Positions 24,101 through 32,101 of a DNA stretch of 64,000 nucleotides are shown here, piece by piece (positions within the stretch are counted from its first letter, which is position 1; each line of letters opens with the position of its first letter). The notes beneath the pieces are model-generated. The model made no database searches, was not told where the DNA came from, and was given only the letters and a program-made list of their open reading frames with translations. Made by a program: the position numbers and the translations under genes. The DNA is from Clostridium sp. UBA4548 (GTDB lineage Bacteria > Bacillota > Clostridia > Clostridiales > Clostridiaceae), in NCBI RefSeq assembly GCF_002387895.1, contig NZ_DGLI01000029.1, positions 62,001-126,000 on the forward strand, read 5' to 3'.

Positions 24101-24472
24101 ATGAAAGAAAAAACAAAGAAACGTCTCGCTACAATATTCATCGTTGTCGCAGCAATGATTGGTGGGGTAGCTTATTTCATTAACTGGGCATTTTATGATA
24201 TTCAAAGAATTCATGGTCAGGAGTATCTTACTGAATCAACCTCACCAAATGGAACATATACTGTAACTGCATCTTTAAATAATGGAGGGGCTACTACAGG
24301 GTATTCAGTTTTAGGTACATTAAAGAATAATAAAAGTGGTAAGTCGAAGAACATCTATTGGCAGTATCACTGTGAAAAAGCTGATATGGAATGGCTCAAT
24401 GAGGACATCATACAGATAAATGGAGTAGAACTTAAAGTTAAAAATGAAGTTTATGACTATAGAAAAGATTAG
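24101..24472 (+). CDS. DUF5412 family membrane-anchored protein
   Basis: 123 residues. After a basic start and one hydrophobic helix (TIFIVVAAMIGGVAYFINWAF) comes the family-like core SPNGTYTVTASLNNGGATTGYSVLG and NIYWQYHCEKADMEWLNED, which I associate with DUF5412. GGGGGAAATC precedes the ATG. Proteins of this family recur in clusters of small exported proteins; function unknown. Confidence 0.7.
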   Translation: MKEKTKKRLATIFIVVAAMIGGVAYFINWAFYDIQRIHGQEYLTESTSPNGTYTVTASLNNGGATTGYSVLGTLKNNKSGKSKNIYWQYHCEKADMEWLNEDIIQINGVELKVKNEVYDYRKD

Positions 24473-24557
24473 TCTAAGCTTTGTTTTTCAAGGTATAGCA
24501 ATATAATAAATTAAATTTTAAGGGTTATTATATAGATTAGGTAAAAGGGGTGATGTT

Positions 24558-24944
24558 GTGGTATGGTTTTGGATTTTTATGATGGTGATGAATTTATTAA
24601 TTTCCTTTACAATGATTGGCTTTGGTAAGTATTTTACTAAAGGTGGACCCAAAGATGTTAATGGAGTTTTTGGATATAGAACTTCTATGTCTATGAAAAA
24701 CAAGGAAACTTGGGAGTTTGCTCACCGTTATTGTGGAAGGCTGTGGTTAGTGTTAGGAACTGTTATGCTAATTGTTTCTATCATAGCTATGTGCTTTGTA
24801 ATTGGAAAGGAAATAGATGTTATAGGAACCTTTGGGGCTATAGTTTGTGGTGTGCAACTTGTGTTTTTAGTTGGATCTATATTTCCTACAGAGATAGCTT
24901 TAAAGAAAGAATTTGATAAACAGGGAAATAGAAAACAAGCATAA
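24558..24944 (+). CDS. SdpI family membrane protein
   Basis: 128 residues from a GTG with GGGGTGATGTT upstream. The SdpI signature GVFGYRTSMSMKNKETWEFAHRYCGRLW lies between the first hydrophobic segment and two later ones (VLGTVMLIVSIIAMCFVIG and GAIVCGVQLVFLVGSIF). In Bacillus, SdpI protects the producer from the cannibalism toxin SdpC and also acts as signal receptor. Most family members, including short ones like this, have no proven role. No sdpABC genes are near, so immunity to a foreign toxin is only a hypothesis. Confidence 0.85.
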   Translation: MVWFWIFMMVMNLLISFTMIGFGKYFTKGGPKDVNGVFGYRTSMSMKNKETWEFAHRYCGRLWLVLGTVMLIVSIIAMCFVIGKEIDVIGTFGAIVCGVQLVFLVGSIFPTEIALKKEFDKQGNRKQA

Positions 24945-25117
24945 TTTTATTTAATAATGATTTTTAAAATAAAGTATTTTGGATAATTTGTGAGTTATAG
25001 CTATGTGATAAATAAACGTAATAAAGTAAGGGTTAAAATATAGAAGTTTCTTAGGAAATTTACCTATGATAAGTTATCATGTGAAAAACATTTACTAGGG
25101 GAGAAAAGGAGAGAACT

Positions 25118-25411
25118 ATGAAGATAAAAATTAACTTATGGTCATTTATAGTTTCTTTTGTGTGTATAGCACTATTTTTTATAGCAACATCATCACAGTC
25201 AATAATTGATTTTACAACCACTTGGTTAAATATGCACCCATTAACTATAGTATTGGGTATAGCTATAGTTAATTGTGTGCTGGGGTTTATTGGGCTATCT
25301 GAGGCCACTAATTGGAAGAAGCTATTAAGAGGATTTTCAACTATAATAATTACTTTAGGGTTATCTGGCCTCATAATTTTAATTTTATTTATGGGATTTA
25401 TGCTGTCATAA
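25118..25411 (+). CDS. Three-helix membrane protein, unknown
   Basis: 97 residues with hydrophobic segments at about 6-25, 42-60 and 72-95. GGAGAGAACT precedes the ATG. The short polar loop SEATNWKKLLRG is the only soluble part of note. No family recognised. It lies 170 bases after the SdpI-like gene with no terminator seen. Confidence 0.65.
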   Translation: MKIKINLWSFIVSFVCIALFFIATSSQSIIDFTTTWLNMHPLTIVLGIAIVNCVLGFIGLSEATNWKKLLRGFSTIIITLGLSGLIILILFMGFMLS

Positions 25412-25450
25412 GCATTTATATAAGTAACATGATACAAAAGGAGGACTTTG

Positions 25451-25651
25451 ATGAGTTTAGATAAAGATAATGACAATAAAAATATTACTGAAGATGAAAG
25501 TCAGTCCGATATGAAAAGCACTTACCTTGCTCTTGGCATAGCATTTGGTGCTTCCTTTGGAGTTATATTTAATAATATAGCTATAGGTGTGTCTTTAGGA
25601 ATTATTATAGGAGTGGTGCTTGGTGCTAATATAGAGAATAATAAAAAGTAA
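25451..25651 (+). CDS. Small glycine-rich membrane protein, unknown
   Basis: 66 residues from ATG at 25451 with AAAAGGAGGACTTTG upstream. A very acidic N terminus (DKDNDNKNITEDESQSD) is followed by two glycine-rich helices (LALGIAFGASFGVIF and IAIGVSLGIIIGVVLGA). The glycine zipper pattern is typical of small oligomeric membrane proteins. No family assigned. Confidence 0.6.
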   Translation: MSLDKDNDNKNITEDESQSDMKSTYLALGIAFGASFGVIFNNIAIGVSLGIIIGVVLGANIENNKK

Positions 25652-25721
25652 ATTAAAGTACAATTGTCAGTGAAGATGAAATTAAAGAGGGTTTAAAATC
25701 AAATTTGTTGGGGGAATAAAA

Positions 25722-26732
25722 ATGCATAAACAGTACATTCAAATGCTTGTATGTCCAAGTTGTCATAAGGATTTGCAATGGTATATACAAGAGGAAAGTG
25801 AAGAGAGAATAATTAATGGAAAAGCTTGCTGCTCATGCTGTAATTCAGAGTATGAAGTAAAGGATGAAATAGCAGTATTTTTAACTAGTGAATTATCTAG
25901 AAATGACCTTTGGAATAAGGGTGAAAGTGCTCTAGAAAAGTTTTTCAATGAGAATACAGAGATTTATGACAAGTTAATGAATACACCAGAAGAAGAGCTG
26001 AATGGAGCTGATTATTGGTACAAGGCTACCTATTTTGAAATGAGAAGAGATTTTGCTACAAGCACTAAAATGTTTAAAAATGCTTTTAAAAAGATATACA
26101 CTGAGGATTATATTAATGGTTGGGAAAGTCAAATGGATTTTGTGATTAAAGATCTTCAAGGGGATGAACCAATAATTGATATTGCAACAGGTAAAGGCTA
26201 CCTTGTTGAAAAGATTCTTACTGAGACAAGAAATTACGTTGTTGTCACAGATTTTAGCCCTACAATACTAAAGAGAAATAAAGAGTATTATAAAGCTAAG
26301 GGGCTATACCAAAGGTTAAGCTTAATTGCTTTTGATGCAAGAAAAACTCCTTTTAGAGATAACTCCATTGTAAATATGACTAGTAATATGGGACTTCAGA
26401 ACATTGATCAACCTGGAGAAGTAGTAAAGGAGCTAAATAGGATTACTAAAGATAAATTTATGTCTGTAATGTTTTTTATAGACAAAGAGGATAAAAAACA
26501 CATGGATTTATTTAGAGAATGGAGTAACACTGCTTACGTAACAAAGGAAAATGCAATAAAAACTTTTAGAAATTCTGGATGGTATGTTGAAATTTGCAAT
26601 TCCTTTTTAGCAAACATAAAACCAACACCTGAAAGTGAAATCATAAAAGGTGCAGGAATTGATGTATTCCCTATAGAAGACACTGAAGTTGAATTTTGTG
26701 TAATTAAAGCAAGGAAGCAGTATGCCTTATAA
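25722..26732 (+). CDS. Trm112-like zinc ribbon fused to a class I methyltransferase
   Basis: 336 residues. The N terminus is a Trm112/YbaR-like zinc ribbon: VCPSCHKDLQW paired with CCSCCNSEYEVKDEIAVFL. After a helical linker comes a SAM-binding fold with the glycine loop IIDIATGKGYLVEKIL, an acidic strand end (VVVTDFSP) and FDARKTPFRDNSIVNMTSN. SAM-dependent methylation is the likely reaction. The fusion resembles the layout of the rRNA guanine methyltransferase RlmA, but the substrate is not shown. GGGGGAATAAAA precedes the ATG. It is the largest gene of this array. Confidence 0.85.
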   Translation: MHKQYIQMLVCPSCHKDLQWYIQEESEERIINGKACCSCCNSEYEVKDEIAVFLTSELSRNDLWNKGESALEKFFNENTEIYDKLMNTPEEELNGADYWYKATYFEMRRDFATSTKMFKNAFKKIYTEDYINGWESQMDFVIKDLQGDEPIIDIATGKGYLVEKILTETRNYVVVTDFSPTILKRNKEYYKAKGLYQRLSLIAFDARKTPFRDNSIVNMTSNMGLQNIDQPGEVVKELNRITKDKFMSVMFFIDKEDKKHMDLFREWSNTAYVTKENAIKTFRNSGWYVEICNSFLANIKPTPESEIIKGAGIDVFPIEDTEVEFCVIKARKQYAL

Positions 26733-26881
26733 CCTTAAGGATATAAGCAGATATCTTGTTTTGTGGGAATAGTTAATACTCAGTTATAAGATGAGTTTAA
26801 TAAGGGTAAGAGCATTTAGTAGATAGGATATAATTATATAGTATGACTAATAAGTTAAATAATATAGGTAGGTAAAGTTTA

Positions 26882-27472
26882 ATGAATAAGAAGATAAAGC
26901 TAGGTATTTTGGGCTTATCAATTGTTTTATTGGTTTTGGTAATTAATTTCAATAATGGTGCAAAAAGTCCAAAAGAAGCAATAAAACAGCGTAATTCTAA
27001 GCCTATAAGCATAATACATGAGGAGAAAACTAACAGAGGTTGCATAGTATTCTATGAAATTCCAGGTGAGGATAGCCTTTCAACAGCCTTTGTTAGAAAG
27101 AGCTTAGGTAGGCATAAAGTTGTTTATGATGGTGTTCAAGGAGATATAAGTTTAGCAGCTAAGAAGTTTGGCATAACTAATACGTATTTTCCAGCCATAG
27201 AGAAAACATCTTTACCCATATATTTTGGTGTAATTGGCAATTCAGAAGTTAATCAAGTGAAAGTAATGGAAGAGGGAAGAAATATTGAGAGGCAAGCAAA
27301 AATCATTGAGGTTAAAGGGAAGAGAATATGGCTAGTATATATGAACAGATTTCAAGGCTCAAACTTTGACATCCTGGGACTTTCAGCAGATGGTAAGGAG
27401 CTTATGAAAATAGATGGAAATATATCACCTTACTATGCAGAACAGAAGCCTTTTAAAAGCACTTACAAATAG
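26882..27472 (+). CDS. Membrane-anchored protein of unknown function
   Basis: 196 residues. KLGILGLSIVLLVLVINF is an N-terminal anchor. The outside domain looks beta-rich (GCIVFYEIPGEDSL, SLPIYFGVIGNSEVNQVKVMEEGR, RIWLVYMNRF). AGGTAGG before the ATG is a weak ribosome site. The sequence resembles short Bacillus and Clostridium exported proteins without assigned function. Confidence 0.68.
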   Translation: MNKKIKLGILGLSIVLLVLVINFNNGAKSPKEAIKQRNSKPISIIHEEKTNRGCIVFYEIPGEDSLSTAFVRKSLGRHKVVYDGVQGDISLAAKKFGITNTYFPAIEKTSLPIYFGVIGNSEVNQVKVMEEGRNIERQAKIIEVKGKRIWLVYMNRFQGSNFDILGLSADGKELMKIDGNISPYYAEQKPFKSTYK

Positions 27473-27608
27473 TTGGCAAGGGCATTTTATCAGAAGAGCT
27501 GTTTTAAAAAACTAGATGGAAATTTCTATCTAGAACTTTAGCTCCCCTGAGCAAAGTGCCTATGATTAATTTAAGTTTACTTAATCATAAATATTGGGAG
27601 GGGTTAAT

Positions 27609-27950
27609 ATGGTAATTGAGCCTTTAAATGATGTTATGTCATACTTTCATTTTGTGTTTATAGCATATATAGTGCTATTTATAATTGTAGTGACTAATTT
27701 TTATAAAGCACTACATATTAGGAAGTTATCAGAGAATAAACCTAAGGGGAGCTTTGCTGAAAAGATTGACTTATTTATTGATATTCTTTGTGGGGCAGCA
27801 ATGGCTGCAGGGCTTATGTTTCAAGGAGTATTAGCAGACAATAATGCCTTAGGTCATAATGGGTGGTTTAACTGGCTTTTAGGTATATCTATTGGAAGCC
27901 TTATCATTTTTATATTAAATGTAATTGTAGTTTTCAAAGAAAAAAAGTGA
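27609..27950 (+). CDS. Three-helix membrane protein, unknown
   Basis: 113 residues from ATG at 27609, fixed by GGGAGGGG upstream. Hydrophobic segments at about 12-32, 55-75 and 88-108; the loop between the first two is basic (RKLSENKPKGSFAEKID). A perfect 9-bp inverted repeat TATGATTAA/TTAATCATA lies just upstream. No family recognised. Confidence 0.62.
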   Translation: MVIEPLNDVMSYFHFVFIAYIVLFIIVVTNFYKALHIRKLSENKPKGSFAEKIDLFIDILCGAAMAAGLMFQGVLADNNALGHNGWFNWLLGISIGSLIIFILNVIVVFKEKK

Positions 27951-28029
27951 TTTGAGAGTTATATGAAAGCTATAGCTGCATTGATCATATCTGTGTTTTA
28001 AAAATCAAAAGTTACTGGGGGAGAAAACA

Positions 28030-28536
28030 TTGAAAAATAAGCCTATGAAAAAAAGAACTAAGTTTTTACTTTGGGTTTTATTTGTTATATATATATTAGT
28101 TCTTGTGAACGTAATTATTCTTAAAGATGGAAATGCTCTTATTGCAGCACAATATAGTGCTGATAGGTCCTTATGGGAGAGTATTGAGGCAATAAATTTT
28201 GTGCCTTTTAAGACAATTATTCCATATCTTAAAGGAGAGCCAACTATTCGTATTGCTGCTGAAAATATACTAGGAAATATCTTTGCTTTTAGCCCCCTTG
28301 GATTTTTATTGCCATTACTATTTAAAAAATTTTATAGGCTAAAAAGTATTTTTCTAACTTCTTTCGCAATAAGTCTTTTTATAGAGATAATACAACTAGT
28401 ATTTTACTTGGGAAGTACGGATATAGATGACTTAATTCTAAATACTTTAGGCTCACTTATAGGTTTTGGAGTCCTTTGTTTACTTAAAAAGATTACTCAA
28501 AGAAAGAGCATTGGTCTTTCAGCGTATTCTAACTAA
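28030..28536 (+). CDS. VanZ family membrane protein
   Basis: 168 residues from a TTG with GGGGGAGAA upstream. The VanZ core is present: INFVPFKTIIPYL, ENILGNIFAFSPLGFLLPLL, IEIIQLVFYLGSTDIDDLILNTLGSLIG, spread over four membrane helices. VanZ gives low-level teicoplanin resistance in some enterococci; most homologues have no proven function. It ends the array and is followed by a two-way hairpin. Confidence 0.88.
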   Translation: MKNKPMKKRTKFLLWVLFVIYILVLVNVIILKDGNALIAAQYSADRSLWESIEAINFVPFKTIIPYLKGEPTIRIAAENILGNIFAFSPLGFLLPLLFKKFYRLKSIFLTSFAISLFIEIIQLVFYLGSTDIDDLILNTLGSLIGFGVLCLLKKITQRKSIGLSAYSN

Positions 28537-28594
28537 ATTTAATCATGTATGTTTTAAAGTTCATAGAAATAACGAATATTTTATTGAAAATAAA

Positions 28595-28653
28595 GAAATG
28601 TCATGGAGATACAAGCAATTACTCTTAGAGAGGTAAGGTATCCATGACATTTA
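28595..28653. terminator. Two-way hairpin closing the small-gene array
   Basis: AAATGTCATGGA-GATAC pairs with GTATCCATGACATTT around a long loop. It lies between convergent genes. No long T-run, but A- and T-rich flanks. Confidence 0.55.
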
Positions 28654-28675
28654 ATGATGTAATAGTATTAAATTT

Positions 28676-29185
28676 TCACTGGTTAAATTTTATAGTAACA
28701 TTTTTAGAAGCATCATTGCTTTTATAGAGTATCATAACTTCATCTTCACTTACCCAGGACATTTTATAGTTCTCATTATAAAATATTTTATATCCACTCA
28801 ATGGAGAACAGGGTAGCTCTTTTTTAAAAATATAGTATTTTTGCTCATATATCCAGCTACTCCCATGGAGTAATGATGAACGCTCTTCAATAATTAATGC
28901 ACTTTTTTCATCGGGAGAATAGAATACCATTTGAGTGCTTATTAAACTAGAGTATATATTCCATAGATTTAAACCCAAATATAGAAAAATAAGAATATGA
29001 ATAAAGAAATAAAGGTTTTCTTTTTTTGCAACTATAAGTCCAATGATAACTATGATTAAAGTAACTATAGTTGTCAAATAATTGGTTATCAAACTAAGTC
29101 CATATTCGTGGTCTATTTTTAAAAGTACTAGCTTTACAATTATTAAAGTTATAAAGACTCCGTAAAGAACATGTTTCCTCTTCAT
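28676..29185 (-). CDS. Membrane protein of unknown function
   Basis: 169 residues with three hydrophobic segments in the first half (about 7-22, 35-54 and 59-80) and a soluble C-terminal half that looks beta-rich (SGYKIFYNENYKMSWVSEDEVMILY). GGAGG precedes the ATG. The soluble part resembles the outside domains of other small exported proteins here. It is a lone gene on this strand. Confidence 0.65.
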   Translation of the reverse strand: MKRKHVLYGVFITLIIVKLVLLKIDHEYGLSLITNYLTTIVTLIIVIIGLIVAKKENLYFFIHILIFLYLGLNLWNIYSSLISTQMVFYSPDEKSALIIEERSSLLHGSSWIYEQKYYIFKKELPCSPLSGYKIFYNENYKMSWVSEDEVMILYKSNDASKNVTIKFNQ

Positions 29186-29525
29186 TTACAACCTCCACAA
29201 TAAGTTATATTAATTCACTGATTTAATCCAAGTTTATTCTCACATAGATACTATTCTCAGAAATTATGTTAGCTGAATATTCATTTATCCACTTGTTTTA
29301 GTCCTAAAAAATCTATTAAAACAGAGTAACCATAATTTCTTATGGCCAAAGTACCTTAATATAAATTTTACCAATGTAACTATACAAGTCAATAGAAACT
29401 AAATATAAACAAACAGTCTATGTAAAATATCTACAAAAATCTATCTGTAATGGTACAATTTTACTAGGAAAATAGTTGTTATATTAATCAATTCTTAATT
29501 ATGACATAGTAAAGATATAAAAGGG
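29186..29525. other. Intergenic stretch
   Basis: AT-rich and stop-dense. I see no gene and no convincing promoter apart from the region upstream of the minus-strand membrane gene. Confidence 0.4.
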
Positions 29526-29526
29526 A

Positions 29527-29566
29527 AAGTGCCATCCACTTATAGTTGTGGATGGCACTTTTTTTA
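29527..29566. terminator. Strong terminator
   Basis: AGTGCCATCCAC pairs perfectly with GTGGATGGCACT, followed on the plus strand by TTTTTTT. On the minus strand it ends the PTS-like gene, though with fewer U (TTTCCCTTTT). Confidence 0.88.
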
Positions 29567-30586
29567 TAAATCTAGTTTCATATCTCCATATTTAATCCAG
29601 CCTTGTTTACGCATAAACTCTGAGATTAAAAGGCTGAGAAGTGCTGGAGCTATAATATGAAGAATTAATATTAATAAAAGAGAACTTGTTCCCATGGCCT
29701 CAATTGTAGCAAATTGCCCAACAAGTCCACTAGTTCCCATTCCTGCACCTACAGGAGTGTTTTTCATTTTGAATATGGCAGAGCCAATGGGGCCTAAGAT
29801 GGCACTTGCAAGAGTTGGTGGAATCCATATCATGGGGCTTCTGATGATATTGGGTACTTGAAGCATGGAAGTTCCAAGGCCCTGAGCAATTAACCCACCA
29901 AAGCGGTTTTCTCTGTAGCTACAAACTGCAAAGCCCACCATTTGAGCACAACAGCCGATGGTTGCTGCACCAGCGGCAAGACCATCTAACTTTAAGGAAA
30001 TTGCCAGAGCTGCACTACTGATTGGCAGGGTTAGAACCATTCCCATAATGGTAGAAACTAAAATCCCCATAGGAATAGGCTGAAGCTCTGTGGCATAGTT
30101 AATCATTGAGCCTAAAGTAGTCATTACTGAAGACATAAATGGACTTACAAAGGCAGCTGTAATTCCTCCAGCAATAATAGTAGTAGCTGGAACAACTATT
30201 ATGTTTAGTTTTGTTTTCCCATAAACGAGTCTTCCAAGTTCTGCTCCAATTAATGCTGCAACTAGAGCACCAACAGGTTCACCCACTCTAACCCCATAAG
30301 CACCGTTAGCCCCTGCAATTAGGGTTTGAGCTCCAAGAGTTCCTGTAATGATAGAGGAAAAAATAGTTAGTACAGGAGCCTTAACACCATAAGCTACAGC
30401 AGCTCCAATAGCAGGCCCCATCATTAACTGAGCTATTTTACCAAACTCCACTAGCATTGGTATGCCAGCCTTTTCTCCAATTTGTTTTAGAATTAATCCA
30501 ATAATAAGAGAGCCAAAAAGTCCCTGAGCCATATAGTTTAATACATTAATTATATAATCTTGTATTGAATGTTTTTTCTTTTCCAT
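29564..30586 (-). CDS. PTS-type transporter IIC subunit (PTS_EIIC_2 family)
   Basis: 340 residues with about nine hydrophobic segments, glycine/alanine-rich. The sequence blocks GKIAQLMMGPAIGAAVAYGVKAP, VRVGEPVGALVAALIGAELGRLVYGKT and GMGTSGLVGQFATIEAMG fit the PTS_EIIC_2 family. These are stand-alone IIC-like proteins without attached IIA or IIB domains, and none is encoded nearby. The transported solute is unknown. AAGGAG precedes the ATG. Confidence 0.85.
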   Translation of the reverse strand: MEKKKHSIQDYIINVLNYMAQGLFGSLIIGLILKQIGEKAGIPMLVEFGKIAQLMMGPAIGAAVAYGVKAPVLTIFSSIITGTLGAQTLIAGANGAYGVRVGEPVGALVAALIGAELGRLVYGKTKLNIIVVPATTIIAGGITAAFVSPFMSSVMTTLGSMINYATELQPIPMGILVSTIMGMVLTLPISSAALAISLKLDGLAAGAATIGCCAQMVGFAVCSYRENRFGGLIAQGLGTSMLQVPNIIRSPMIWIPPTLASAILGPIGSAIFKMKNTPVGAGMGTSGLVGQFATIEAMGTSSLLLILILHIIAPALLSLLISEFMRKQGWIKYGDMKLDL

Positions 30587-30702
30587 AAGTACTCCTTATT
30601 TAAGTAATTTTATTTTAATATGTGAAATCCAAATTTAAAAGGGAAAACTTCCTAGAATGTAGCCTTAGTATTCTCTAAAATTGTAAGTTTTAGCAAACTT
30701 AA

Positions 30703-30798
30703 TTTCTACCTATTTCAAAGTTTGTAACTATTAAACTTGTTAATAAGAATGATCCAGAATTAAAGGTGCTTAATGAGTTTAAGGTGCCAATTGAATAG
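30703..30798 (+). pseudogene. Short coding remnant
   Basis: A 31-codon frame without a start encodes a protein-like end (VTIKLVNKNDPELKVLNEF). It is isolated between the PTS-like gene and the next terminator. It may be a decayed C-terminus; no family recognised. Confidence 0.25.
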
Positions 30799-30827
30799 TG
30801 ATTAGAATTTAATAAGCTTTTTATAGA

Positions 30828-30864
30828 TTAAAAACAGCAGGAACTTAACCGTACCTGCTGTTTT
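30828..30864 (-). terminator. Terminator of the rhomboid-like gene
   Basis: On the minus strand AAAACAGCAGG pairs with CCTGCTGTTTT and runs into TTTTTAATC. Confidence 0.85.
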
Positions 30865-30865
30865 A

Positions 30866-31666
30866 CTATTCTTCTTTAATATGTTCATGACTAAATAAGT
30901 GATCTGTACAGTAAGCATGATGGCCTTCACATTTAGAGCAGTATCTAAACTCTAGGTTTGGATGAGACTTTTCCGTAGCACCGCAAATAGTACATCTGTA
31001 GATGTATATAACTTTTGGGCTGTTATTTTTAAAGTTACGCCTATTAGTAGTAACTTTTTTTCTGGTTTTAACTCTTGAAAATATATCCTTTCCAAAGAAT
31101 AAAAAGAAGTTTGCAAGGGCTGCTATAATTACTACCTTATCAGTAAGATTTCCACTAAAGAATGAAGATAATAAAAGAAGTACATCAACTAAAGCTAAGT
31201 ACTTTATCTTCATAGGAATAATGAAAAAAACCATTACCTGATAGTTAGGATAAAAATAAGCAAAGGCTAAGAATAAGGACATATTTAAGTACACTGCAGT
31301 AGTAACCCCACCAGTTATAAAGGCTGCAATTATAGTTCCAACTATTCCTGTAAGATAATAAATATTAAACTTAAAGCTACCCCATTCTTCTTCAAGAGAA
31401 GAACCGATCATATAGTAAAAATAAAGGGTAAACAATATCCAGAGAGTTGAAGTAGCTGGAGGTATTAAAACAAAGGTAAAAAGCCTCCAAATTTGTCCAC
31501 TGATTACATGTCTAGGACTAAGAATTAACCAGCTTCTTAAATGTCCCTCAGGATACACTACATTGGCAATTAGGTATACTGCAAAGTTTAAAATTACAAT
31601 ATATTTCATCAAATCTCTTATTGCATATCTTCCATATTTTCTTTCTAATTTGTCTAAGAAACCCAT
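30866..31666 (-). CDS. Rhomboid-fold membrane protein without catalytic residues, with C-terminal zinc ribbon
   Basis: 266 residues. The rhomboid L1 region is recognisable (GQIWRLFTFVLIPP, then YYMIGSSLEEEWGSFKFNIYYL), followed by four more membrane helices. Where active rhomboids have GxSG the sequence reads VYLNMSLFLAFAYFYP, and the helix that should carry the catalytic His reads VVIIAALANFFLF. It is therefore probably a pseudoprotease. The last ~45 residues carry CTICG, then YCSKCEGHHAYC, and a His-rich end, a likely zinc-binding domain. AAGGAGAG precedes the ATG. A palindromic site lies in its promoter region. Confidence 0.85.
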   Translation of the reverse strand: MGFLDKLERKYGRYAIRDLMKYIVILNFAVYLIANVVYPEGHLRSWLILSPRHVISGQIWRLFTFVLIPPATSTLWILFTLYFYYMIGSSLEEEWGSFKFNIYYLTGIVGTIIAAFITGGVTTAVYLNMSLFLAFAYFYPNYQVMVFFIIPMKIKYLALVDVLLLLSSFFSGNLTDKVVIIAALANFFLFFGKDIFSRVKTRKKVTTNRRNFKNNSPKVIYIYRCTICGATEKSHPNLEFRYCSKCEGHHAYCTDHLFSHEHIKEE

Positions 31667-31693
31667 AAATTACTCTCCTTTATAGTTTATTTA

Positions 31694-31711
31694 CAATGAA
31701 CAAGTTCATTG
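31694..31711. promoter_or_regulatory. Perfect palindrome upstream of the rhomboid-like gene
   Basis: CAATGAAC-AA-GTTCATTG, 8-bp arms with a 2-base centre, 28 bases before the start codon. Size and symmetry suit a dimeric repressor such as a TetR-family protein, but none is encoded in the window. Confidence 0.4.
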
Positions 31712-31790
31712 AAGTAAGTTTATTTCTCGTAACCATATCCATAAAGAAATTTTTACCCTAATACTAAATTTTAAATCAAATATTTAATAA

Positions 31791-31991
31791 GTAGAGTTTT
31801 TCTACAGGATAATTAGTGTACGGCATATTAAGAATATTTTAGCACTAATTGAAGGGTTTAGTAAGGGGATTAGATTTAATATTGATAGGATTAATTTATG
31901 TAATGATTTCTTAAAAGGAATTAACTTAAATAAAAAAACTAATAAGAAAGTGTACATAAAAATTAAGGAGCAACTTTTAAAATACAAGTAA
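31791..31991 (+). pseudogene. Coding remnant without a start
   Basis: A 66-codon plus-strand frame with no ATG, GTG or TTG near its beginning encodes a basic helical sequence (RHIKNILALIEGFSKGIRF, later KKVYIKIKEQLLKYK). It looks like the C-terminal end of a lost gene. The minus-strand frame over the same bases is less protein-like. The rest of 31712-32101 shows nothing. Confidence 0.35.
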
Positions 31992-32101
31992 ACACGAATT
32001 TATCTACCTTTTTAAAAATATACTCTTAATATGGGGAGTTAAGGTTTAATATTTAATACTCACTTTAAGGCAATAAGAAATATTAGAAAGTAGGTAATTG
32101 A

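Noticed and set aside
31802..31987. Minus-strand 61-codon hydrophobic frame
   Set aside because: It is the reverse of a plus-strand frame with more protein-like composition and has no ribosome site.
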